Assembly: GCA_002279705.1 (NCBI GenBank)
Contig: NCCO01000003.1
Location: 1-46,728 of the forward strand
Source: Allobosea sp. 12-68-7
GTDB taxonomy: Bacteria > Pseudomonadota > Alphaproteobacteria > Rhizobiales > Beijerinckiaceae
DNA: 46,728 bases
Direction of reading: 5' to 3'
Position numbers and translations under genes: made by a program. This document shows positions 24,716 to 32,226 of the stretch, one piece after another; the first letter of the stretch is position 1, and each line of letters opens with the position of its first letter. The notes beneath the pieces are model-generated. The model did no database searches and was not told the DNA's origin. It saw only the letters and a list, made by a program, of their open reading frames with translations.

Positions 24716-25251
24716 GGTGTCGTTCGTCCCTCTGCGGTCGTTTCGTCTTCTGGATGGAGCACGCGCTCCATATAGCGGGAGGCATCGTCATAGCTGGCGA
24801 GCTTCTCCGCAAGGGCAGGCTCATGCACCGCGCGAAAGCCCTGCCGCCGCCAGAAGCCGGACGAGCCGTCGATCGCGACCAGCGCGAGACGAGGCAGCCC
24901 GGCACGGGCCGCGATCTCCGCCAGCCTCACGACGACGACGCCCCCGGCCCCGCTGCCGCGCGCCTGCGGCAGGAGCGCGAGATCGTGGATGTAGAAGCAG
25001 CCGGCCTGCGACGGGAGTTCGCCCAACAGGCTGTCGAGCGCCGGCGGCGCGGCGCGCTGCCAGGGGTGGGCGATGACATAGCCGATCGGCCCGCCTGCGC
25101 CCTCCAGCACGAGGCAACCTTGCGGAAACAGGTGCAGCCGCTCGGCGAAGACGGTCTCGCCTTCCGGATAACCGGGATGCACGACGCCTGCGACCGCCAG
25201 AACAGCCGGAAGGTCGGTCGCGGTCATCGGGCGCCAGAGCACGCTTTGCAA
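24712..25251 (-). CDS. GNAT-family N-acetyltransferase
   Basis: 179 residues with the GNAT acetyl-CoA-binding region LALLPQARGSGAGGVVVVRLAE (about residues 92-113) and a C-terminal FWRRQGFRAV block. It opens with WRPMTATDLPAVLAVA, the usual first strand and helix. It is first of the three coupled genes; the stop overlaps the RidA start. The substrate is unknown. Confidence 0.85.
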   Translation of the reverse strand: MQSVLWRPMTATDLPAVLAVAGVVHPGYPEGETVFAERLHLFPQGCLVLEGAGGPIGYVIAHPWQRAAPPALDSLLGELPSQAGCFYIHDLALLPQARGSGAGGVVVVRLAEIAARAGLPRLALVAIDGSSGFWRRQGFRAVHEPALAEKLASYDDASRYMERVLHPEDETTAEGRTTP

Positions 25252-25265
25252 CAGATCATCCCTTC

Positions 25266-25305
25266 GTCATTCCGGGGCGAGCCGCAGGCTTGAACCCGGA
25301 ATGAC
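25266..25305. repeat. Short intergenic palindromic repeat
   Basis: GTCATTCCGG (25266-25275) and CCGGAATGAC (25296-25305) are perfect inverted arms around a 20-nt loop. The element lies between the metallohydrolase stop and the GNAT start. It belongs to the same general type as the 8815-8907 element. Confidence 0.75.
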
Positions 25306-25319
25306 ACGCTGGATCTGGC

Positions 25320-26483
25320 TCAGCCCGCGACCTTCCTGAACTTGTTCGTCCGCTTCGGATGCCACCAGGCGCCCTTGAGTACGACGCCCTCGGAGAGGAT
25401 CTTGCGGTCGCCGGTCATGTGCTCGCCGGTGACGTCGGCATAGTCGAACTTGCCTTCCTTCACCGTCAGGATCGTCGCGTCGCCGAGCGAGCCGACCTTG
25501 AGCGAGCCGTATTCCGGGCGCTTCAGCGCCATGGCCGCGTTCACGGTCGAGGCGGCGACGACGTCGTTCAGGCTCATTCCCATCAGCAGGAACTTCGACA
25601 TGGTCGTGACCTGGTCATAGGCCGGCCCGTCGATGCAGAGCTTGTGCACGTCCGAGGAGATCACGTCCGGCTGGAAGCCGTTGGCGAGCATGGCGCGCGT
25701 CGTCTTGAACGAGAACGAGCCCTTGCCGTGGCCGATGTCGAAGATGACGCCGCGCTTGCGGGCCGCCAGAACCTCCGGCTTGACCGTGCCCTGTGCCGTG
25801 CAAGGGGCATTCGGGAAGGGCCGGAAGGCGTGGGTGAGCACGTCGCCGGGCCGCAGCATGTTGACCACTTCCTCATAGGAGGGCGGCGGATGGTCGATAT
25901 GGCACATCAGCGGCATGCCGACCTCGTTGGCGACCTGCAGCGCGACGTTGAGCGGGGCGGTGCCCTGATCGCCCGAGGCGTGCAGGCCGACGCGGACCTT
26001 GATGCCGACGATCAGGTCGCGGTTCTTGTCGGCGACCTCGGCGCAGTCGATCGGGTTCATCATCGCCATGTCGCGGCTCTCGCCGACCATGACGCGGTGG
26101 TCGAAACCGTAGATGCCGGCGTGGCTGACATGGAGATAGGCGAGGATGCGGGCCTGGCTCTTCTCGATGACGTGCTTGCGGAAGCCCGGCCAGTTGCCAG
26201 GACCGGCCGAGCCGGTGTCGACCGAGGTGGTGACGCCCGAGGCCCGGCAGAATTCGTCGGCGTCGATGCCCAGAGAGGTGCCGCCCCAGTAGACATGGGT
26301 GTGTAGGTCGATCAGGCCGGGCGTGACGATGTAGCCGGAGACGTCGCGGATCTCCCTGGCGCCCTTCAGGTCCTTGCCGAAGCCGGAGATCTTGCCGTCG
26401 GTGAAGGCGACGTCGCAGACGCCGTCATGCTTCTGCGAGGGGTCGATGACGCGACCGCCCTTGAGAATGAGATCATGGGTCAT
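25320..26483 (-). CDS. Amidohydrolase/deacetylase-family metallohydrolase (COG3964-like)
   Basis: 387 residues. Dihydroorotase-like beginning (LILKGGRVIDPSQKHDGVCDVAF), metal ligands in GLIDLHTHVYWG, a candidate carboxylated Lys in GIKVRVGLHASG, a His in MCHIDHPPPSYEE and a catalytic Asp in VISSDVHKLCIDG. Members of this family have been reported, as I recall, to hydrolyse acetyl-(R)-mandelate, but natural substrates are unclear. It is not a canonical hydantoinase. Placement on the same strand as carbamoylase, amidase and importer genes suggests a role in amide or ester catabolism. Confidence 0.85.
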   Translation of the reverse strand: MTHDLILKGGRVIDPSQKHDGVCDVAFTDGKISGFGKDLKGAREIRDVSGYIVTPGLIDLHTHVYWGGTSLGIDADEFCRASGVTTSVDTGSAGPGNWPGFRKHVIEKSQARILAYLHVSHAGIYGFDHRVMVGESRDMAMMNPIDCAEVADKNRDLIVGIKVRVGLHASGDQGTAPLNVALQVANEVGMPLMCHIDHPPPSYEEVVNMLRPGDVLTHAFRPFPNAPCTAQGTVKPEVLAARKRGVIFDIGHGKGSFSFKTTRAMLANGFQPDVISSDVHKLCIDGPAYDQVTTMSKFLLMGMSLNDVVAASTVNAAMALKRPEYGSLKVGSLGDATILTVKEGKFDYADVTGEHMTGDRKILSEGVVLKGAWWHPKRTNKFRKVAG

Positions 26484-26538
26484 TTCGGCAGTTCCCCCTT
26501 GGCAGTCATAATCGAACAGATGTGGCCGAGAACCGGGC

Positions 26539-26940
26539 TCAAACCCAGTTCTCGACGCACAGACCGGGCATCCGGTCGAACTCCCGGCGATTGTTGGTGA
26601 CGATGATCAGGTCCCGGCTGCGGGCATGGGCACCGATCTGGGTGTCGTGCAAGCCGCACGGAGTGCCGGCACGCTCGAGTTCCGCGCGCAAGCCGCCGTA
26701 GTTCTCGGCTGCTCGCTTGTCGAATGGCAACACGGCGAGGTTGGTCGAAAAATCGGCGATCGCCCGCAGGCTTTGTTCGCGCCGGAGAGATTTTTCCGCT
26801 CCGAAGCGAAGTTCCGCGATCGTCATGACCGAAATGCAGATTTCATCGGCCAGCGCCTCGAAACGATCCTTCAACGGCGAAAGCGCCGTGGCCTTCATCA
26901 CGTAGATGCAAATATTCGTATCGAGCATGTAGGTCGGCAT
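26539..26940 (-). CDS. vapC: VapC-type PIN-domain ribonuclease toxin
   Basis: 133 residues. PIN acidic residues are visible: Asp in YMLDTNICIYVM (residue 7), Glu in MTIAELRFG (about 43), Asp in LHDTQIGAHA and the NNRREFDRMPGL ending. The nuclease site is intact. Start and antitoxin stop overlap (ATGA). It lies inside a run of same-strand catabolic genes. Confidence 0.93.
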   Translation of the reverse strand: MPTYMLDTNICIYVMKATALSPLKDRFEALADEICISVMTIAELRFGAEKSLRREQSLRAIADFSTNLAVLPFDKRAAENYGGLRAELERAGTPCGLHDTQIGAHARSRDLIIVTNNRREFDRMPGLCVENWV

Positions 26941-27188
26941 CAGAGCGGTTCGCGTTCATCCACCGGAAGCTCGGTCCAGTCCCTCATGAAATCCTCGTCG
27001 ACGTGAGGCCCACGTTCGAAGAAATCGCTCCACGCCTTGCCTTTCGGAACGATCAACACGCCCGAGCCCTGCCTGATGATCTCGACCTCGGTCACCTCCG
27101 GCGGGAAAGCGAGTTCCTTCGGCAGTCGTACGGCCTGGCTGCGGTTGGTCACGAAGAGCTTGGTGGTCGCTCGGGTTTTGGCCGGCAT
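26940..27188 (-). CDS. vapB: VapB-type antitoxin (AbrB/MazE fold)
   Basis: 82 residues: an N-terminal swapped-hairpin DNA-binding domain (TTKLFVTNRSQAVRLPKEL, then VEIIRQGSGVLIVPKG) and a C-terminal toxin-wrapping tail (WSDFFERGPHVDEDFMRDW). A GGAGGT site lies 4 bp before the ATG at 27188. A perfect inverted repeat sits directly upstream and is the likely autoregulatory site. Confidence 0.92.
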   Translation of the reverse strand: MPAKTRATTKLFVTNRSQAVRLPKELAFPPEVTEVEIIRQGSGVLIVPKGKAWSDFFERGPHVDEDFMRDWTELPVDEREPL

Positions 27189-27198
27189 CGCTACCTCC

Positions 27199-27219
27199 GT
27201 ATATCCAAGGTGGATATAC
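27199..27219. promoter_or_regulatory. Probable VapBC operator
   Basis: GTATATCC (27199-27206) and GGATATAC (27212-27219) are a perfect 8-bp inverted repeat with a 5-nt spacer, located 10 bp upstream of the vapB start and next to its ribosome-binding site. It is AT-rich in a GC-rich context and overlaps a plausible -10 region. VapB antitoxins usually repress from such sites. Confidence 0.75.
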
Positions 27220-27255
27220 TAGGCGTCTGCCGCTGAACCGCCAAGCCCAACGCCA

Positions 27256-28191
27256 TCACGCCGGCTCGACCGCGCCCTTGCGCTCGACGATGAGCCCATA
27301 GGCCTGCGGCTCGCGGTGCCGGGCGAAGTTGAAGGTCGAGGCCTTGTAGCTCTTGCCGAGATCCATGTCGCAGCGGGCCACGACCAGTTCGTCGCCCTCC
27401 GTCACCGCCTGCGCCACCACCTCGCCGGTCGGCGCGATGATGCAGGTGCCGCCAATCTGGTCGACGCCGGCCTCCAGACCCGCCTTGGCGACGCCGACGA
27501 CCCAGGTCGCGTTCTGGTAGGCGCCGGCCTGCATGACGAGCTGGTTGTGGAAATTGCCGAGCCGGTCATGGTCGGGTGCCGGCGGGTTGTGCTTGGGGGT
27601 GTTGTAGCCGAGCACGATCAGCTCGACATCCTGCAGGCCCATCGTGCGATAGCTCTCGGGCCAGCGCCGGTCGTTGCAGATCATCATGCCGATATGGGCG
27701 TCCATCGTCCGCCAGACCGGCCAGCCGAGATCGCCCGTCTCGAAATAGCGCTTCTCGAGATTCTGGAACGGCGCTTCGGGGCGGTGCTCGGGATGGCCGG
27801 GCAGATGGATCTTGCGGTATTTGCCGACGATCGCGCCCGCCTTGTCGACGAGGATCGCCGTGTTGAAGCGGCGCTTGCGGCCGCCCTCGTAAGCGAGTTC
27901 GCAATAGCCGAGATGGAAGCCGATGCCGAGGCGCTTGGCCTCCTCGAAGAGCGGTGCGGTCTCGTTGGAGGGCATCGCGCTCTCGAAATGGCTGTCGATC
28001 TCGTCCTCGTCCTCGATCCACCAATGCGGGAAGAAGGCGGTCAGCGCCGCTTCCGGATAGACGACGAGATCGGCGCCATGGGTCTTGGCCTGACGCATCA
28101 GCTCGATCATCCGCGCGACGGCGGAGGCACGGTTCTCGTCCCGCTGGATCGGGCCGAGCTGGGCTGCGGCGATGGTGAGAATGCGGCTCAT
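27256..28191 (-). CDS. N-carbamoyl-D-amino-acid hydrolase (nitrilase superfamily)
   Basis: 311 residues, very close along its length to my memory of Agrobacterium D-carbamoylase (FFPHWWIEDEDEIDSHFE, KRRFNTAILVDKAG, KYRKIHLPGH, FNFARHREPQAYGLI). The catalytic Glu-Lys-Cys is E47 (VYPEAAL), K127 (KYRKIHL) and C172 (MICNDRRWPE). It hydrolyses N-carbamoyl-D-amino acids to D-amino acids, CO2 and ammonia. It is cytoplasmic. The next genes upstream encode a peptide-type importer, amidase and L-type carbamoylase. Confidence 0.92.
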   Translation of the reverse strand: MSRILTIAAAQLGPIQRDENRASAVARMIELMRQAKTHGADLVVYPEAALTAFFPHWWIEDEDEIDSHFESAMPSNETAPLFEEAKRLGIGFHLGYCELAYEGGRKRRFNTAILVDKAGAIVGKYRKIHLPGHPEHRPEAPFQNLEKRYFETGDLGWPVWRTMDAHIGMMICNDRRWPESYRTMGLQDVELIVLGYNTPKHNPPAPDHDRLGNFHNQLVMQAGAYQNATWVVGVAKAGLEAGVDQIGGTCIIAPTGEVVAQAVTEGDELVVARCDMDLGKSYKASTFNFARHREPQAYGLIVERKGAVEPA

Positions 28192-28363
28192 CGGCCTGAC
28201 TCCCGGGAGGGCCTCATCAGCGGGAACCGAGCCGTCGCGTCTGGGAGGTCTGGCATGGCGAAAGGCTCGGCTGTGTCGGGGCGATCCGTCAATCGCCGAC
28301 GATCGCGGGGGGCATTGCTCCGGGCGCAGGCGCCCGGAGATGTCGGTCGATGCCGCGGCGGCC

Positions 28364-29278
28364 TCAGAGGGCCTTGGCGAGACGCGGGTCCAGCGAATCG
28401 CGCAGGCCGTCGCCCAGGAGATTCACGGCCAGCACGGTGATCGAGAGGAAGATCGCCGGGAACAGAATGATGTGGGGCTTCACCTGCCAGAGCGCGCGCC
28501 CCTCCGCCATGATGTTGCCCCAGGACGGCGTTGCGGGCGGAATGCCGGCCCCGATGAAGGAGAGGATGGCCTCGATGATCATCGCGCTGGCGCAGATATA
28601 GGTCGCCTGCACGCTCATCGGCGCAAAGGTGTTGGGCAGGATGTGGCGCAGGATGATGCGGGGCGTGCGGGCGCCGTTGGCGATCGCGGCCTCGACATAG
28701 GGCTGCTCGCGCAGCGACAGCACGACGCCGCGGACGAGCCGTGCCACGCGCGGGATCTCGGCGATGGTGATGGCGATGATGACGTTCTGGATCGAGCCGC
28801 GCGTCAGCGCCATCAGCGCGATCGCGAGCAGGATCGGCGGGATCGACATCATGCCGTCGATGATCCGCATGACGATGCCGTCCGCCCAGCGCACGAAGCC
28901 AGCGAAGAGGCCGATCGTCAGGCCGATGACCGAGGACAGGATGGCGACGCTGAAGCCGACCACCAGCGAAACCCGCGCGCCGTAGACGACGCGGGAGTAG
29001 ATATCCCGGCCGAGCATGTCCGTGCCGAACCAGTAGAGCTCGGAGGGCACGCGGGTGCGCCGCGAGGTCGCGATGGCGGTGGGGTCAACGGTCCAGAGCA
29101 GTGGCGCGAAGAGGCCGATCAGCGCCATCAGGACGAGCAGGAAGCCGCCGATCGCGACGGCGGGGTGACGGCGCAGATAGCGCCGGAACCGGGTGAAACG
29201 ACCGGGCAGCGGCGCGATGCCGGGCTCGGGCGACACCGCCAGCGCTGCGGGCGCCGGAGGGGAGCTCTGCAACGTCAA
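28364..29278 (-). CDS. Peptide-type ABC transporter permease (DppC-like), TTG start
   Basis: 304 residues from a TTG at 29278 that overlaps the DppB stop (TTGA). No ATG occurs before the first membrane segment; the frame stays open upstream to 30226 only inside the DppB gene. Features are FGTDMLGRDIYSRVVYGARVSL, the EAA loop AIANGARTPRIILRHILPNTFAPM and the ending NLLGDGLRDSLDPRLA. It pairs with the adjacent DppB-like permease. Confidence 0.9.
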   Translation of the reverse strand: MTLQSSPPAPAALAVSPEPGIAPLPGRFTRFRRYLRRHPAVAIGGFLLVLMALIGLFAPLLWTVDPTAIATSRRTRVPSELYWFGTDMLGRDIYSRVVYGARVSLVVGFSVAILSSVIGLTIGLFAGFVRWADGIVMRIIDGMMSIPPILLAIALMALTRGSIQNVIIAITIAEIPRVARLVRGVVLSLREQPYVEAAIANGARTPRIILRHILPNTFAPMSVQATYICASAMIIEAILSFIGAGIPPATPSWGNIMAEGRALWQVKPHIILFPAIFLSITVLAVNLLGDGLRDSLDPRLAKAL

Positions 29279-30216
29279 TAGCGTATCCTCGGATCGACGA
29301 TCGTATAGGTCAGGTCGATGACCAGGTTCACCAGCACGTAGACCAGGCTGAACATCAGGACGACGCCCTGAATGACCGGATAGTCGCGCCTCAGGATGGC
29401 ATCGACGGTGAGGCGGCCGAGGCCCGGAATGGCGAAGACGCTCTCCGTGACGACCGCGCCGCCGATCAGGAGCGCGATGCCGATGCCGATGATCGTCACG
29501 ATCGGAACCGCGGCGTTCTTGAGGGCGTGCAGGAACAGGACATCGCGCTGTCCGACGCCCTTGGCCTGGGCGGTGCGCACATAATCCTGCTGCAGGACCT
29601 CGAGCATGGTGGCCCGGGTGATGCGTGCGATCAGCGCGATGTAGACGAGGCCGAGCGTCATGGAGGGCAGGATCAGGTTCCTGAACCAGGGCCAGAAACC
29701 CTGCGACAGCGGCGTGTAGCCTTGCACGGGTACCCAATCGAGCTGCAGCGCGAAGACATAGGCGAGCAGATAGCCGACGACGAAGACCGGCACCGAGAAG
29801 CCGAAGACCGCGAAAGCCATGGCGCCGCGGTCGATCCAGGTTCCGGCCTTCCAGGCCGCGATGACCCCCATGGGCACAGCGATGGTCACCGCGAAGATCA
29901 GCGTCAGCACCATCAGCGACAGGGTCGGCTCGATGCGCTGCGCGATCAGCTGCGTGACCGGCAGCGAAGTGAAGATCGAAGTGCCGAGATCGCCCTGCAG
30001 GACGCGGAACGACCATTCGGCAAAGCGTACGAGATAGGGTCGGTCCAGCCCGAGGTTGGCGCGAATCTTCTCGACATCGGCCGGCGAGGCCTGGTCGCCG
30101 GCGATGACGGCGGCCGGATCGCCCGGCGCGATGTAAAGCAGGGAGAAGACGAACAGGGCCACGAAGGCCATCACAGGGATGGTCGTGATGATCCGTCTGA
30201 CGATGAAGGCCAACAT
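29275..30216 (-). CDS. Peptide-type ABC transporter permease (DppB-like)
   Basis: 313 residues. The DppB start MLAFIVRRIITTIPVMAFVALFVFSLLYIAPGDPA is followed by about six membrane segments, the EAA loop DYVRTAQAKGVGQRDVLFLHALKNAAVPI and the ending DLTYTIVDPRIRY. It overlaps the DppC-like start by 4 bp and lies 142 bp after the binding-protein gene, a gap holding a strong hairpin. Confidence 0.93.
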   Translation of the reverse strand: MLAFIVRRIITTIPVMAFVALFVFSLLYIAPGDPAAVIAGDQASPADVEKIRANLGLDRPYLVRFAEWSFRVLQGDLGTSIFTSLPVTQLIAQRIEPTLSLMVLTLIFAVTIAVPMGVIAAWKAGTWIDRGAMAFAVFGFSVPVFVVGYLLAYVFALQLDWVPVQGYTPLSQGFWPWFRNLILPSMTLGLVYIALIARITRATMLEVLQQDYVRTAQAKGVGQRDVLFLHALKNAAVPIVTIIGIGIALLIGGAVVTESVFAIPGLGRLTVDAILRRDYPVIQGVVLMFSLVYVLVNLVIDLTYTIVDPRIRY

Positions 30217-30291
30217 TGCGGCTCACGCACCCTTTGTCGTTCGACGAGAATCCGGTCTGCGCCGCCGGAAGCTGCGGACACAGAGAAGAGC

Positions 30292-30322
30292 CGGAGGCGG
30301 CACGCCGGGCGCGCCGCCTCCG
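30292..30322 (-). other. Strong hairpin between binding-protein and permease genes
   Basis: CGGAGGCGGC (30292-30301) and GCCGCCTCCG (30313-30322) form a perfect 10-bp stem with an 11-nt loop. There is no T-run, so it is more likely an mRNA-stabilising or partial-termination structure than a full terminator. Confidence 0.6.
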
Positions 30323-30358
30323 AAGACGATCGGGAGCGAAGATCGCCCCCTCGGCGGA

Positions 30359-31960
30359 TCAGGCCTTGGACACGCCCCACAGCACCGGGAACGGCCCGCT
30401 GGTGACGCCGGAGACGTTCTTCCGCCAGGCCTGGTAGCCGAGATAGAAGCCCGTCGGGCAATAGACGACGTTCTCGACGGCGGCCTTGTTCAGCCGGCCC
30501 ATGGCGGCCTTTTCCTCGGCCATGTCCTTGGCGGCGAACCAGTTCGTGACCTCGGTCTCGACCGCCGGGACGTCCGGCCAGCCGAACCAGGCCTTGTCGC
30601 CATTGGCGCGCACGGCGGTGTAGGAGGCCGGGTTCACGCAGTCGGCGCCGGCATGCCAGGTGTGGAACATGCTCCAGCCGCCCTGGTTCGGAGGCGTTTT
30701 CTGGGCGCGGCGGGCGCCGACGGTGCCCCAGTCGGTAGCGACGAAGTCGACCTTCATGCCGATGCTCTTGAGCAGTTCGGAGGTGACGTCACCCATCGAC
30801 TTGGTGGCGGCCATGTCCTGCGCGACGACGCAGATCACCGGTTCGTCCTTGTAGCCGGACTCGGCGAGAAGCTTCTTGGCGGCCGCGACGTTCTTGGCCT
30901 TCATCGCAGCGCCGCCCTCTTCCGTGTAGAGCGGCGTGCCCGGCGTGAAGAACCCGCCCATCTCCTTCCAGAGCTTGTCGTCATCGCCGATGATCGAGCG
31001 CATATAGTCTTCCTGATTCAGCGCCGTCATGACCGCCTGGCGCACCTTCACATTGTTGAAGGGCGGGTGCAGATGATTCATGCGAAAGGCGCCGATATTG
31101 CCCAGCGGATCGCCGATATCGACATTGACGTTGGTGTTCTTCTTGAGGACCGGCACGAGATCGGTGAGCGCGGTCTCCCACCAATCGACCTCGCCGTTCT
31201 GAAGCGCGGCCGCTGCCGTCGCCGCGTCGGGCATGATCACCCATTCGATGCGGTCGAACATCATGACCTTGCCGCCCGACAGCCAATCCGGCTTCTCCGT
31301 GCGGGGCTTGTAGTCGGCGAATTTCTCGAACACCGCCTTGGCGCCCGGAACCCATTCGCTGCGGACGAACTTCATCGGGCCCGAGCCGATATACTCGGTG
31401 ATCTGGGTGAAGGGATCGGTCTTGGCGATGCGCTCCGGCATGATGAAGGTGCAGGGCGAGTTGTTCTTGCCGAGCGCGAACAGCATCTTCGGATAGGGCT
31501 TGTTGAGCACCCATTTCCAGCTCATGTCGTCGATCGGTGCGAGCTCGACCTCGATCGCCTTGATCATCAGGCCCATCGGGTCACGGGCCTGCCAGCGCTT
31601 CAGACTCTGGACGACGTCCTTGGCCGTCACCGGCGCGCCGTCATGGAATTTGAGGCCGGCGCGCAGCTTGAAGGTCCAGGTCAGGCCGTCGGCGGACACC
31701 GTCTCGGTTTCGACCATCTGGCGCTGCGGCTGGAACTTCGAATCGATGCCGTACGGCGTATCCCAGACCAGGAGCGCGGCGTTGCGCACGACGTACTGCG
31801 TGCCCCAGATCGGGTCGAAATTGGCGAGGTTGGCCTGCGGTACGAAGCGCAGCGTCTTGGACGCCGCCGCGCCCTGCGCGAGGGCGGGCATGGCGAGTCC
31901 GCCGGCAGCGGCGAGTGCACCGGTTCCCGCCGCGGTCTTCAGAAATGTTCTACGGTCCAT
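30359..31960 (-). CDS. Peptide-type ABC transporter substrate-binding protein (SBP_bac_5)
   Basis: 533 residues from the second of two adjacent ATGs (31963, 31960); GGGGAG lies 6 bp before the second, which I therefore prefer. The leader is twin-arginine (MDRRTFLKTAAGTGALAAAG) with cleavage near ALAQG. The mature part has LRFVPQANLANFDPIWGTQY, LTWTFKLRAGLKFHDGAPVTAKDV and YIGSGPMKFVRSEW, the family 5 pattern. The surrounding amidase and carbamoylase genes suggest a modified amino acid or amide ligand. No ATPase gene is in the operon. Confidence 0.92.
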   Translation of the reverse strand: MDRRTFLKTAAGTGALAAAGGLAMPALAQGAAASKTLRFVPQANLANFDPIWGTQYVVRNAALLVWDTPYGIDSKFQPQRQMVETETVSADGLTWTFKLRAGLKFHDGAPVTAKDVVQSLKRWQARDPMGLMIKAIEVELAPIDDMSWKWVLNKPYPKMLFALGKNNSPCTFIMPERIAKTDPFTQITEYIGSGPMKFVRSEWVPGAKAVFEKFADYKPRTEKPDWLSGGKVMMFDRIEWVIMPDAATAAAALQNGEVDWWETALTDLVPVLKKNTNVNVDIGDPLGNIGAFRMNHLHPPFNNVKVRQAVMTALNQEDYMRSIIGDDDKLWKEMGGFFTPGTPLYTEEGGAAMKAKNVAAAKKLLAESGYKDEPVICVVAQDMAATKSMGDVTSELLKSIGMKVDFVATDWGTVGARRAQKTPPNQGGWSMFHTWHAGADCVNPASYTAVRANGDKAWFGWPDVPAVETEVTNWFAAKDMAEEKAAMGRLNKAAVENVVYCPTGFYLGYQAWRKNVSGVTSGPFPVLWGVSKA

Positions 31961-32226
31961 CATTCTCTCCCCTGACACGGCAACCTCTCGACGGGCGACC
32001 TTGGCGCGAGTTTGGGCAGAAAACATCCGCCGTGACAACTCTTCTGCCAGGCCCTCCGCAGGCCGCGAGCCGCTTGCACGCTTCGTGCCAAACGGAACTG
32101 CCCGGGGCTTTGCCGCGCCACGGGGCCATGGCGGCCTTTTTTGCGGGGAGCAGATTTTTTTTTCGAGGATGCCAACGGCGGCGCGAAACGGCACCGCCGT
32201 GCGAATCTCAGGCGAGCGCTGCCTTC
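31961..32226. other. 266-bp gap between amidase and binding-protein genes
   Basis: No gene is visible. It contains a nine-T run on the plus strand (32155-32163) and a CCTTTTTTG stretch next to a GCCATGGC palindrome. A promoter for the binding-protein gene may lie here, but no clear -35/-10 pair stands out. Confidence 0.4.

Noticed and set aside
26539-27188. The vapC toxin as inactivated
   Set aside because: All the expected PIN acidic residues and the full length are present, and vapB is intact.
28364-30226. A 620-codon fused double permease
   Set aside because: The upstream half is a shifted frame inside the real DppB gene; only the part after 29278 is DppC-like.
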